From Dactylonectria macrodidyma (taxonomy: Eukaryota; Ascomycota; Sordariomycetes; Hypocreales; Nectriaceae), in contig JAGMUV010000012.1 of NCBI GenBank assembly GCA_020744425.1, forward strand, positions 558,001 to 622,000: a stretch of DNA of 64,000 nt, in the 5' to 3' direction. The notes beneath the pieces were generated by a model. That model did not search any database, was not told where the DNA came from, and worked only from the letters and a program-made list of their open reading frames with translations. Position 1 is the stretch's first letter, and each line of letters starts with the position of its first letter. This document shows, piece after piece, positions 30,601 to 40,259 of this stretch. The translations under genes and the position numbers were made by a program.

Positions 30601-31361
30601 GCGGCTAGCACACACTTTCGTTTCTTTCCTACCGGGAAAATGCAGGAACCAATTCGTCATTATGACGGTGGGCCTTTCAGCTCACGCTTTGCGCAAACAT
30701 CGAGCCATAGGCCCATGCCGTGGCTTGGCACACCTTGGGACGGGATACCCGCCCAGCTGCTAAGCAGAAGCCACGTTCTCCGTAATCTTTAAGGAAAACC
30801 AGGTGTGTTTATCCTTAGCCACTTGCTCTCGGCACTACATTATCTGGTTCCGTGGTTGGTCGAGGGCAGGCTTCTCGCTGCACATGTCCCTCCGAGTTGC
30901 CTCAGCCACGGACTGCCGCCCTTGCGCCGCAATACCACGGGGGCTGGCCGCAAGCCTCCGCCTGAGCGTCCAAGGGAGCTGGGGCCGCCTCCAAAACACA
31001 TGTTAGTATGCCAAATATGTTGTTGGATTGCGCAGTGATGCTGAGTGCACCCTTTTAGAAAGTGGATTATTATTGTTCTTATTGTAATTTTTAATGAACG
31101 TGAAAGCCCTCTTTTATACTTCAATATGAGCCTGAGTCCTACGAAGTCGCCACCATCTAGGACTTCTTTTAGAGTTTGTCATGACATCAGGGTTATGAAG
31201 TCGAGGGGGAAACCTCAATCCTTCCAACAAAATATCGGACCTGTTGGGTTGACAAATCAGAGGACCAAGATCCCTTTAAGATAGCCCTACTTCGAAAAGA
31301 GCCAGGGTCAATGTGTTGGGAGAGCTCAGAGTGATGAGGCCCCTTGTGATTGGGATCCTGA
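27619..31361. other. 3.7-kb stretch without recognised genes
   Basis: This covers the upstream region of the truncated host gene and then non-coding sequence. It contains an AC microsatellite (about 29229-29255) and a 15-16-bp poly-A (about 29971-29985). The open frames here are short and have no family resemblance. Confidence 0.6.
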
Positions 31362-31622
31362 CTAGATTAGTAGACTTGCCAAGTGCTGGAATTTAAGGTT
31401 GTCGCCCACGGGATCCCACTTGGAGATGTCCAGATTGAGTGTGTTTATCCACGTGGTGTTGGTGGCGTTCAAGTTTTCAGACCTCTCGGACCCCATCATC
31501 AAACTTTCGGGCTTAGCTTCTAGCCGAGCACCCGCACAGAGCAGAACATCGACGACTTTGGTGTGGCCAAAACAAGCAACGTCCTGCAGTGGCGTCGACG
31601 ATTCAGGAGAAAGGCGGCCCAA
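31362..31622 (-). pseudogene. Ankyrin-repeat gene fragment
   Basis: The minus strand encodes one recognisable ankyrin repeat (STPLQDVACFGHTKVVDVLL CAGA split over a repeat boundary) followed by unrelated sequence to a stop at 31362. No neighbouring repeats are present, so this is a remnant. Confidence 0.5.
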
Positions 31623-31708
31623 AGCAAGGATGTGTACTGTGACGTCATCTATGCCAATCCAATCGCTGTCTACTGAGAATCACCTTCGACTTCAACGTTG
31701 GAAACTAC

Positions 31709-33217
31709 ATGCCGCTTACAATGACACAGGCTGCCACTTACATCAAGCGAAGGAGACTGCACATGTCGGTATCAGCTTACCAAGACGTGTTCCAGAGGAG
31801 CGACAAGAAGAATTCAAGCTCAAGCCTTACACAAGTCAGCTCTGGTTCTAAAAAGCCAAAAGTTATGATCGTTGAAGAGAGCATCGACCTCGAAGCGGCG
31901 CTTCCTGAAAAGAGGCAAGGTAAATGCATGCGGGGTCTGCGGCATCGCATCCTCATTGTGTATCGCCGCTTGTGCACTCTCGTTAGCATCTTCAATATCT
32001 CAGCCGCCCTCGCAGTCATTCTCTCTGGAATCCAAAGAGAATGGCTGGGCACCGTTACAGCTATCAACCTCACCCTCACCGTTCTTATTCGACAGGACTT
32101 CGTCATCAATGCCCTATACGCGATAACGTGTAGCGTGCCGAAGTCTTGGCCACTCGCCATTAGGTCTCGGTCTGCTAAGATTTATCACCTCGGTGGCATT
32201 CACTCTGGCGCCGCAATTAGCGCTGGCGCCTTCCTCCTCGCTTCTAATGTCGGCGATGTGTTGTGCATGACCTCAACATGCTCAAACTGGGGCCATCAGT
32301 CGCTGGCCGTAAATATCATCTCTTGGATACTATCGGCTCTCTTCTTCATCATATTCGTAACGGTATATCCATCATTCCGAAAGGCACATCATGATTTGGC
32401 CGAGAAAACGCATCGCTTCATCGGCTGGACAATGCTTGGACTCTTTTGGGCTCAAGTAGTTCTGGCCTGCAACGACACCAAGGACGCAAGCACACCGTTG
32501 ATCAGCGCTTGCATACGATCAACCTCATTCTGGCTCCTCTCTGTTGCCAATGTTGGCATAGCCCTGTCCTGGGCTTTCCTCCGAAAGGTGTCTGTTCAGG
32601 CAGAAGTCCTTTCTGACCATGCTGTCAGACTTCATTTTGACGACACGGTCCCAGTCAATGGATCATTCACTCGCTTATCGAAGCGTCCTCTTCTTGAGTG
32701 GCACTCCTTTGCCACCATCCCGGCTCCAGAGCCTGCAAATGGCCGCCCCAAGGGCTATTCCCTTATCGTTTCGAACGCAGGAGACTGGACCAAAGCAATC
32801 ATAAAGGAGGAACCAACTCATATTTGGACCCGCGGGGTTCCCACTTGTAGCATTATGCGTATCGCTACTCTCTTTAACCGCGTCGTTCTGATTGCAACTG
32901 GTTCTGGCATCGGGCCCGTGTTAGGCCACATTCAAAGTCCCTCTTGTCCCACACAGCTGATTTGGTCAACCTCTCAACCAGAACAAACATTTGGGGAGGA
33001 TCTATGCAAGGTTATCAAGGCCCAGATCCCCAACGCAGTTATCCATGACACCAAGAGACTTGGCCGCCCAGATCTGGTCAAAATGGGGTACAACCTTGTA
33101 AAAAGTTTTAAGGCGGAGGCAGCAATTATTATTGCAAATGAGAAGATTACTAAGAAGGTTGTGTATGGTCTTGAGACTCGGGGTGTCCTTGCATATGGTG
33201 CGATTTGGGACAGTTGA
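31709..33217 (+). CDS. TmpA-like multispanning membrane oxidoreductase-like protein
   Basis: Intronless, 502 residues. A variable hydrophilic N-terminus (about 70 residues) leads into a basic pre-membrane segment (RGLRHRILIVYRRLCTLVSIF). About six hydrophobic spans follow between residues 85 and 300, with a conserved histidine context (KIYHLGGIHSGAAIS and LAEKTHRFIGW). The C-terminal about 170 residues resemble the FAD/NAD-binding half of ferric-reductase-like proteins, including VVLIATGSGIGPVLGHI, the usual nucleotide-binding turn. This is the architecture of Aspergillus TmpA and its relatives, plasma-membrane flavoproteins linked to conidiation signalling and often found next to NRPS-like genes. 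No such neighbour is present here. The assignment to the TmpA family is from memory of the family pattern. The substrate is unknown. Confidence 0.72.
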   Translation: MPLTMTQAATYIKRRRLHMSVSAYQDVFQRSDKKNSSSSLTQVSSGSKKPKVMIVEESIDLEAALPEKRQGKCMRGLRHRILIVYRRLCTLVSIFNISAALAVILSGIQREWLGTVTAINLTLTVLIRQDFVINALYAITCSVPKSWPLAIRSRSAKIYHLGGIHSGAAISAGAFLLASNVGDVLCMTSTCSNWGHQSLAVNIISWILSALFFIIFVTVYPSFRKAHHDLAEKTHRFIGWTMLGLFWAQVVLACNDTKDASTPLISACIRSTSFWLLSVANVGIALSWAFLRKVSVQAEVLSDHAVRLHFDDTVPVNGSFTRLSKRPLLEWHSFATIPAPEPANGRPKGYSLIVSNAGDWTKAIIKEEPTHIWTRGVPTCSIMRIATLFNRVVLIATGSGIGPVLGHIQSPSCPTQLIWSTSQPEQTFGEDLCKVIKAQIPNAVIHDTKRLGRPDLVKMGYNLVKSFKAEAAIIIANEKITKKVVYGLETRGVLAYGAIWDS

Positions 33218-34356
33218 GGCGGAGTTTTGGATGGTTTAATTGCTTGTTTTATTGTTACAACCAGAGTTGGACATCTATCGAATGCGAGTTGAATTTTTCT
33301 TTACGTATATATAACGTGCATCATACCAAAGACGATTGCACATGGTGTATTGACTAGACGATCTGTAAAGCACTCGGATCTCAAGGGCCTCCATGCGAAC
33401 GACAAACGTAACTCTTACTAAAGTTAGCCCGCTTCTGGTGTTGGCGCCTTTGAATGTCACTAAGTCCACCATTCTCTATTCTACGGGTTATTGAACGAGG
33501 GAAAGTTAAACAAGCTCTTCTGGAAGCATTCATATGGACGGTTGATGGGGACACACAGGGGATATCGGACCGGTTCGGCGAGGGCCTTTCAATCGTGGAG
33601 ACTAGGAGCACTATCTGAGCGGACAGGCGCTTCATTATGATATAATGGTCGTGTCTAAAGGTCTACGAATTGATGAAGTGCACGAAAGAATTTGTTTGAT
33701 CCCGGTGCTTGAGATAAGGTGTTGGAACATCGCGGCCAAGATACATACAAGCAGCAGATGGGATGCGGCAGGTGGTATGTGCGCCCACCTGGAAGCGATA
33801 AGGGGACTGCCTTATCGGCCTATGGGGCACAGATCCATATCTCCCCACTGTGCACCTGCTGGCTAGTTAGATGATACAACAACACAAGATCCATCAATAC
33901 GAAGCCTAAATACAGCACTATTTCGGCTTCAACCAGTGGTTCGAACCCTACCCTTGTGAAACCTACAGGGTTTTTATTGTTAAAGGATGGAGTTGGTTCC
34001 ACAGGTGATTGACAGACAAAAAAAATGCAATCCGGGTCCTCTAACCCTATCTACCGTAGGTGCTTCAAAGCCGTTGCCTCGATGCCTTCTATGGCGTCTT
34101 ACAGTGCCAACACAAAGCTACTTCGTATGCCTGAGCGCTCGGGTCTGTAGCTGAACAGCCCGTCCAGCCCTAGAGTGGGGGCTCTCCAAACTGGTCAAGG
34201 TATTTGCTGAACGCGTGGAACTGCTGCCATTCGGAGAGTCTAGAGCGCGCTTTCTCCTTTGTTTACCTTAGATATAATGAGACGTAGGTTTCACTATAGC
34301 GTTGAGGACGAATGTTCTCAGGCTCGATTTATGGCAGGCGAAAGCGTGGTGTGCAA
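33218..34356. other. Intergenic, no gene recognised
   Basis: 3' flank of the TmpA-like gene up to the retrotransposon. A palindromic GGTTCGAACC at about 33940 resembles a tRNA B box, but no tRNA fold surrounds it. Confidence 0.55.
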
Positions 34357-34361
34357 GAGAC

Positions 34362-34577
34362 TGTGAAAGGCCTCTAGCGAGTTGATTCAACTAACTAGTC
34401 CCTATGCTGTTTACTTTCAAGATGAAGAATAGAAAGAATCTAAATACAAACTGGGTGCGTGAAGACGCGTTATATCTTCTTTAATATAGAAGATTCGAGA
34501 ATCAACTCGATGGCGCCGTGGAGAAGATTTCGGGCTTGGCGGCAGAGCCGCCAGCCAAGTGGGCCTGACCCGTTACA
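34362..34577 (-). repeat. 3' LTR of the Gypsy element
   Basis: In the element's sense it starts TGTAACGGG and ends TTTCACA. It holds a hairpin TGGCGGCAGAGCCGCCA and the box ATCTTGAAAGTA (complement of 34412-34423) that pairs with the primer site. It differs from the 5' LTR only within that box (position 34414 versus 39804). Confidence 0.97.
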
Positions 34578-37500
34578 TTACCCCCCTCCTCCAGAGTTGG
34601 CGTGTATCTCACGATGATTTTCGAAGTTGACTCTCTTCTTCTTCCGCTTTGTCCATTGTTTCCACGCATCCGTATGTCGTACAGCACTGAGATGCTCCCA
34701 CGTGGGTCTCGAATAGTCCACCCACTTCACGAGCACTTTCCTGTGCGTGCCTTCCTTCTTTTCATCGAGGATACGTTCAACGAGGTACATCTCTTGACCG
34801 TCCACCAGCACTGGTGGGGCGCTCTCGTGATCGACCTGCTGTGATGGTAGTGGGTCGTCAGGGACGGGCCGGAGCAAATCCACATGGAATACCGGGTGTA
34901 TGCGTCCGGGCACGTCTAACTTGTAGGCGTGTGGGTTAATCTCCTCGACCACTTGGTATTTTGCATGTAGCCAGTCTAGCTTCTTACAAGGCCGTGACGT
35001 CTTGACGTTCTTCAGATTAAGGTATACCCAGTCTCCAGGCTTGTAGCGGGGCGAGGCAGTTCTGTGCCTGTTGGCTTGGGCTTGCTGTATCTCTTGGGCC
35101 ATAGCTATTGCAGCTTGCGCAAACTCTGTGGCGTCCTGAAGTCTCTGGATGAAGTCTTCTGCCATAACCTCGCCCTCCCTCGCATCTTCTGCTCTTCGAT
35201 CCTCGACTAGCTGAATTGGCTCGTTGTGGTAGCCGTGCATGAAGAAGAACGGGCTGAGGCCGGTAGAGGCCGCGTCCCTCTCGTTGATTGTTGCCATGGC
35301 TATTGGTAGCAGATCTAGCCAATTCTCTTGGAGATAGTTTGTCCATATTCGCAGGATCTTCTCAACCTCTTGGTTCATTCGCTCCGTCGCTCCATCCGTC
35401 TGTGGGTGGTACGCCGTCGATAGCCGCTGCTCGATCTGCAGCAGTTTGCAGAAGTGTTTCCACATGTCGCTGACAAACTGGGGCCCACGGTCACTGGTTA
35501 TGGCTGTCGGGATACCATGGACCGGGTAGTGCCGTTCGAAGAGTCTCTTAGCAACCGCTTCTGAGGAGATATCGCTCATGCCTTCGAGTTCGACGCCTTT
35601 GGTAAGCCGGTCCGTGACTACCATGCAGTTCGTCGCGCTGTCTCGTCCCGATGGTGGGAGGTCCGTAATGAAGTCGATAGTGACCTCGCTCCATATTCGT
35701 TGCGGAATGGGTAATGGCTTCAGGAGCCCTCTCTTCGTGTCTCTCCAAATGGTGTTCCTTCCGCAGACCTCACAGTTACGCACGAACTGGCGTACTTCGC
35801 TAGCTGCGCCCGGCCAAAAGAAACGTCTCGACAGGATGGAGTACGTAAGGTCTCTTCCCGGGTGCCCGGTAATGTGGGAGTCGTGTGTTGCTTGAATAAT
35901 CTTCGTGCGCAGCGGCTCAGAGTTGGGTATCCAGACACGATTCCGGAAGCATAGGAGACCTCTGTCATCCAGTGAGCATTCTGAGATACTCACAACCTTC
36001 TCCTTTTGCAACTGTGTCGGTAAGTTCTTCTCTCCATTCGCTACTAGCTTCGTGAGTTCCTGGTAGAGCTTGTCCTCTCGGCGTGCGGCGTCCCAAAGTT
36101 GCTGCAATTCCTGGTCCTCGAATAGCCTGATATCCTTTTCGAAATCAAACTCCAGGGCGCCCTCAGTGTTGGTGGAAACTGTCGAGATGCGTACCCTTCT
36201 AAGATGGTCGTCCTGAAAGAGCCTCATAATGCGTGCCTTGAGCCGCTCGTCCGAGTAGTCGGCTGGCATATCTTGGTCTCGTCGAGAGAGCGCGTCTGGC
36301 AGTCCAGCCTTCTTTCCGGGTCTCCATTCGAGTGTGAAATGGAACCTGGATAAGAACTCCGACCATCGTACTTGTCTTTCCGTTAATCTTCTCTCCGAAT
36401 AGAAGTATTTCAGATTCTGATGGTCCGTGAGGATCCTGAAATTCTTCACAGCACGCAGCTCTGGTTCCCATTGCTCCAGACACCTCACAATAGCAAGCAG
36501 TTCCTTGTCGTGAATAGCGTAGCTGACCTCTGCTGGCGAGTGTTTCTTCGAGAAATAGGCGACAGGCCGTAATAGTCCGTCTTCGTCGTCTCGCTGGGAG
36601 AGGACACCCCCAGTGACAAATCCTGAAGAATCTGCCTCCACGATAGTCTCTCTCTCCGGGTGGAAATGAGCTAGAATAGGGGCCGTAATCAATAGGTCCT
36701 TAAGCTTCTCAAAGGCTTCTTCACATAGGTCGTCCCAACGGAAGGGTACGTCCTTTTTCGTTAGCCGTATCAGCGGCTCTGCTACCTCTGAGAACTCAGG
36801 CATGAAAATCCTGTAGAAGTTCGCGAAACCGATAAAGGCTCTAACGGCTTTTACGTTCGTTGGCGTAGTCCATTCCTTGACAGCCTTGACCTTCTCAGGA
36901 TCAACTCGGATCCCGTTCTCCGCCTCGATAATGAACCCGAGATATTTCACCGTCTTGACTTCGAATTCGCTCTTGCTGATGTCTAGCTGTAGCCCAGCAT
37001 CCATTAGGCGTTGGAGGACCTTGCCGACTTTGTCGCGGTGGTCTTGAATGCTTCCAGAAGAGAAGATCAACACGTCGTCGATGTATGCTGACACGAAATC
37101 GTCTAGGTAGTCTTGGAGCACGCTGTTGATATACCGTTGAAAGGCTGCGGGTGCACCTGTCAGTCCAAATGGGACTACCAGCCATTCAAAAGATCCGTAG
37201 CGTGTTCTGAAGGCCGTCTTTTCTTCGTCTCCGGGGGCGACCCTGATCTTGTGGAATGCTGCTATAACATCTAGCTTCGTGAACCACTTTGCCTTTGCCA
37301 CAGTGCGTAGCGTTTCGTTGAGTAAGGGCAGGGGATAGCGGTCCTTCTTGGTGATGTTGTTCAATCCTCGGTAATCCACACAAAAGCGAACGCCTCCACC
37401 AGGCTTTTTTACCATGAGAACCGGTGCCGCCGCAGGTGAACTGCTAACTCTGATAAACTCCTTGTCGAGAAGCTCTGTAAGTGTCTTCCGCAGTACCAAT

Positions 37501-38267
37501 AGCTCTTCGCGAGACATGCCATAAAGCGGACCCCAGGGTAGGGGTTTCTCGCGGCCGTGTTCGTCTCGTAGGACTTCGATCTTCAGGTCAACGCCTGGCC
37601 TGTGGGGAGGTAACTGGTTGGCCAGTTGTCGAGAGAAGGCTTGTAACCACTTGTGGTAGTGTGGTGGCAACTTCTCCACTGGGTCGATCTTTGGTTTCGG
37701 TCTCAAGGCTTTGTCGATGTCCGCCATCGTGACGGCATAAACTCCAACGCCGCCTGTACGTCTGTTGCGGCGCACGTCGCCTAGAAAGGCAGCGGCCATC
37801 ACCTTCGAGACCTCTAGTCGAGGGGGCCGATAGCGCTGTCGGTCTTGTACTCGAGCTCCACTGGTTCCGATCTCCAAGTATCCTTCCTTCGCATGAATGT
37901 GAACGTCTTGATCCTCCATCCATCGTTTTCCTAGAATCATATCCCAGTTAAGGTCGTCAATGACGTACATAAATACACGGCGCTGTTGGTGTCCGTCTAG
38001 GTCGATCGATAAGTAAGTGATCTTGTCGATCTTAACCTCCTTGCCGTCTCCTGCTGCATTCTCGAGGATGCGAGGTTGAACAGGTATATGTGGCAGCTGA
38101 AGAGATTGGAAGGTCCGTTTGCTAACCGCGCCGTAGCAGAGGCAACCATAGTCGACGAGGGATGGTACGAAGTCCGTTCCATTCACCCTAACGTCTGCTA
38201 TGAATGGATCTCCATCCATTCTCTTTTTACCGGTTGTCTCCCATTCTCTCACAGCCGCCGCGTGTTC
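34578..38267 (-). CDS. Pol of the Gypsy element (PR-RT-RH-IN-chromodomain)
   Basis: The frame follows gag after one UAG and runs to TAA 34578-34580; about 1,229 residues. The first in-frame start-like codon is a GTG at 38252. Domains in order: aspartic protease (VNGTDFVPSLVDYG, where D-S/T-G is expected), reverse transcriptase with YIDDVLIFS, RNase H (EADSSGFVTGGVL), the integrase HHCC finger (HDSHITGHPGRDL ... CEVCGRN), and the DDE core (TIDFITDLPP, SDRGPQFVSD, YHPQTDGATERMNQE). A C-terminal chromodomain follows (YLVERILDEKKEG, VKWVDYSRPTWEHL). The chromodomain would direct integration to modified chromatin. No other stop or frameshift is present. Expression would need UAG readthrough or another route, or the UAG is a mutation. 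Confidence 0.93.
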   Translation of the reverse strand, partial: EHAAAVREWETTGKKRMDGDPFIADVRVNGTDFVPSLVDYGCLCYGAVSKRTFQSLQLPHIPVQPRILENAAGDGKEVKIDKITYLSIDLDGHQQRRVFMYVIDDLNWDMILGKRWMEDQDVHIHAKEGYLEIGTSGARVQDRQRYRPPRLEVSKVMAAAFLGDVRRNRRTGGVGVYAVTMADIDKALRPKPKIDPVEKLPPHYHKWLQAFSRQLANQLPPHRPGVDLKIEVLRDEHGREKPLPWGPLYGMSREELLVLRKTLTELLDKEFIRVSSSPAAAPVLMVKKPGGGVRFCVDYRGLNNITKKDRYPLPLLNETLRTVAKAKWFTKLDVIAAFHKIRVAPGDEEKTAFRTRYGSFEWLVVPFGLTGAPAAFQRYINSVLQDYLDDFVSAYIDDVLIFSSGSIQDHRDKVGKVLQRLMDAGLQLDISKSEFEVKTVKYLGFIIEAENGIRVDPEKVKAVKEWTTPTNVKAVRAFIGFANFYRIFMPEFSEVAEPLIRLTKKDVPFRWDDLCEEAFEKLKDLLITAPILAHFHPERETIVEADSSGFVTGGVLSQRDDEDGLLRPVAYFSKKHSPAEVSYAIHDKELLAIVRCLEQWEPELRAVKNFRILTDHQNLKYFYSERRLTERQVRWSEFLSRFHFTLEWRPGKKAGLPDALSRRDQDMPADYSDERLKARIMRLFQDDHLRRVRISTVSTNTEGALEFDFEKDIRLFEDQELQQLWDAARREDKLYQELTKLVANGEKNLPTQLQKEKVVSISECSLDDRGLLCFRNRVWIPNSEPLRTKIIQATHDSHITGHPGRDLTYSILSRRFFWPGAASEVRQFVRNCEVCGRNTIWRDTKRGLLKPLPIPQRIWSEVTIDFITDLPPSGRDSATNCMVVTDRLTKGVELEGMSDISSEAVAKRLFERHYPVHGIPTAITSDRGPQFVSDMWKHFCKLLQIEQRLSTAYHPQTDGATERMNQEVEKILRIWTNYLQENWLDLLPIAMATINERDAASTGLSPFFFMHGYHNEPIQLVEDRRAEDAREGEVMAEDFIQRLQDATEFAQAAIAMAQEIQQAQANRHRTASPRYKPGDWVYLNLKNVKTSRPCKKLDWLHAKYQVVEEINPHAYKLDVPGRIHPVFHVDLLRPVPDDPLPSQQVDHESAPPVLVDGQEMYLVERILDEKKEGTHRKVLVKWVDYSRPTWEHLSAVRHTDAWKQWTKRKKKRVNFENHREIHANSGGGG
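34581..34592 (-). other. Polypurine tract
   Basis: In the sense strand GGAGGAGGGGGG lies three bases before the 3' LTR. Those three bases are the pol stop codon TAA, so the tract also encodes the terminal glycines of pol. Confidence 0.8.
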
Positions 38268-39587
38268 CTAGTCTGAATCTCCATCGCTCTGGAGAGTGGC
38301 ATCTTCATCTTCTTCAACGATCGCGGCGTTGGTAACCGAGGGGCGCGAGGGGGCTGTGGCGTTGACTTGAGTGCGTCTGGTTACGCTCCCGGGCCGAATA
38401 GGTGCGGCTAATGGACAGCGTTCGATTCTGCAGTTATCTCTTCCGCAACGGAGACAACGTCCTTCGCGGTAGCGTGCATCCATTTCATCCTGATCGACCC
38501 ACTTGGCACGCTTGCCGAGCAAAGCCTGATCCTCTGGTCGCCTGGACTGGTAGCCATTCGTGTTCTTGCCGCCGCGGGTGCGCCCAGCGTTTACTTGAGT
38601 GGATGCTTGTGGGGTTGGCTCCCATTCCATCATGTCCTCTCTTCTGACCTCAGCCTGCTGGACAAGCTGTTGCTGAGATCTCTGGCTGCTCTGGCTACCG
38701 TGGTTGTCCAAGCCCCTCGTGTTGCCGCGAGGTTTCTTCCACTGGCCTAACAGTTCCATCTGGCTGCTAAGCGAGTCGCACCTCTTTGCCAGCCCAACGT
38801 AGGTGCTAATCGCGACGGGATCAGAGCCTATAAGAGCGGCCTTCATTCTGTCGTTTAGTGCCTCCTGGAGGTAAGAGATCTTGCTGTCATCTGGCCAATA
38901 TTCGGCATTGGCGTTGGCGATCTCTTTCTCGAAACGAGGGTAGAACGATGTAAAGGGTTCGTTTTCTCCTTGCTTAATCGAGTGCAGGTTGCGAGTAGCT
39001 CTCTGTTTACGATCCTTCTCTCCGTATAACAGTTCAAGGCGGTTGAGCAGTTCAGCCACGTTAAACGTCCTCTTCTCAATTTGCATCTCCGCAAAGGTGG
39101 TCACATTGTCTTTAGCCTTGCCTTCCAGGCTCATAAAGACATACATGAAGTGGCCCTCTGCGTCTCCAAGGGCTTCGCCGTCGACTCGTAGCTTCCCTTC
39201 GGTCTCCAACTTCCAGCTACGCCACTGGGACTTGTCACCACTGTACTTCGGGACATCTCGCAGCTTGGGGCGCTTAATCGGGTGAGGACTGTAAGTGATA
39301 ACCGTATTGGCGGGATCGGCGGTGATAGAAGGGTTGGTAGTAGTGTTGGGAGTGACAGGAACAGCGGTTGTCTCATTGCCTTCTGGCGCCAGCGTGGGCG
39401 CTGGTGTGGGCTGTATAGACTGGATGGACGTTTCCAGTGCTAACAGCTTCAACTTCGTTTCCTCGTTTGCCTCTCTTAGGGCCATATTCTCGGACCGCAT
39501 AAGCCTGACTTCGCTCAAGAGTTGCTCGAGTACGCTAGCCGACTGGCTAGTGGTTTCGCCCTGAGTCATGCCGTCTGAGTGGTCCAT
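38268..39587 (-). CDS. Gag of the Gypsy element
   Basis: 439 residues from ATG 39587. The N-terminus has a coiled coil (LLSEVRLMRSENMALREANE). The retrotransposon gag domain covers about residues 110-270 (KYSGDKSQWRSWKLETEGKL, RATRNLHSIKQGENEPFTSF), the capsid region that assembles particles. A single zinc knuckle near residue 380 (CLRCGRDNCRIERC) has cysteine where the histidine of CCHC usually sits. The tail is acidic and ends at a TAG (38268-38270). The pol frame continues without shift after this codon. Confidence 0.93.
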   Translation of the reverse strand: MDHSDGMTQGETTSQSASVLEQLLSEVRLMRSENMALREANEETKLKLLALETSIQSIQPTPAPTLAPEGNETTAVPVTPNTTTNPSITADPANTVITYSPHPIKRPKLRDVPKYSGDKSQWRSWKLETEGKLRVDGEALGDAEGHFMYVFMSLEGKAKDNVTTFAEMQIEKRTFNVAELLNRLELLYGEKDRKQRATRNLHSIKQGENEPFTSFYPRFEKEIANANAEYWPDDSKISYLQEALNDRMKAALIGSDPVAISTYVGLAKRCDSLSSQMELLGQWKKPRGNTRGLDNHGSQSSQRSQQQLVQQAEVRREDMMEWEPTPQASTQVNAGRTRGGKNTNGYQSRRPEDQALLGKRAKWVDQDEMDARYREGRCLRCGRDNCRIERCPLAAPIRPGSVTRRTQVNATAPSRPSVTNAAIVEEDEDATLQSDGDSD

Positions 39588-39739
39588 TATTCTTCTTCGC
39601 TTGTGGCTTCTGGTGCTTCTAACTTCTTGACTCCGGGTGCTTCGGGTGCTTCGGGTACTTCGGGTGCTTCGGCTGACTTTTTGACTTCTGGACTCGGGAT
39701 GAGTCGTTGACTTCTGGACTTCAGCAGACTTCTGAAGTG

Positions 39740-39751
39740 ATCTTGAAAGTA
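39740..39751 (-). other. Primer-binding site, Tf1-style self-priming
   Basis: Directly next to the 5' LTR, in the sense strand, is TACTTTCAAGAT. It is the exact 12-nt complement of ATCTTGAAAGTA inside the LTR (3' LTR and solo LTR versions; the 5' LTR has one mismatch). In Tf1 and related elements the 5' end of the mRNA folds back on such a site and is cleaved to prime reverse transcription. No match to a tRNA 3' end is apparent. Confidence 0.75.
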
Positions 39752-39967
39752 TGTGAAAGGCCTCTAGCGAGTTGATTCAACTAACTAGTCCCTATGCTGT
39801 TTATTTTCAAGATGAAGAATAGAAAGAATCTAAATACAAACTGGGTGCGTGAAGACGCGTTATATCTTCTTTAATATAGAAGATTCGAGAATCAACTCGA
39901 TGGCGCCGTGGAGAAGATTTCGGGCTTGGCGGCAGAGCCGCCAGCCAAGTGGGCCTGACCCGTTACA
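39752..39967 (-). repeat. 5' LTR of the Gypsy element
   Basis: A 216-bp copy identical to the 3' LTR except for one base inside the self-priming box (complement of 39802-39813 reads ATCTTGAAAATA). It should contain the promoter; a TATA-like TATATTAAAGAAGATATAA stretch lies upstream of the box in the element's sense. Confidence 0.95.
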
Positions 39968-40259
39968 GAGACGTGAAAACCATGGTCGACGTTCACCAAA
40001 CCACAACCGGGCGATTCCCAGAAGACACTTGCGCAACCCCATTGACTGGTGAAACTGAGTGGCGTACGGCACTAGCCGAGTTGCCTCAGCTGGCGGCGTT
40101 CAACCCCGCGCGTCGGGCGAACCTGAACGCCGCTGACAGAGAAGCATCTGGTTCTCGACATGAAATAATGGTCGACTCTTTGTCTTTCCTCAGACACAGA
40201 TACAGGAGATTGACCTCCTTTCCCGTTGATATCAAGCTCTCAGCAGTTGATACTTCTAA

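Larger units (their letters stand above)
34362..39967 (-). mobile_element. Full-length Ty3/Gypsy chromovirus-type LTR retrotransposon
   Basis: This 5,606-bp element is transcribed on the minus strand. Its LTRs of 216 bp each (34362-34577 and 39752-39967) differ at a single base, so insertion was recent. The 5-bp duplication GAGAC flanks it (34357-34361 and 39968-39972). Order is 5' LTR, self-complementary primer site, gag, UAG, pol (protease, reverse transcriptase, RNase H, integrase, chromodomain), polypurine tract, 3' LTR. All domains are uninterrupted except the UAG between gag and pol. A solo LTR of the same family lies at 12630-12845. It ends 292 bp before the start of the ATC hydrolase-family gene. 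Confidence 0.97.
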
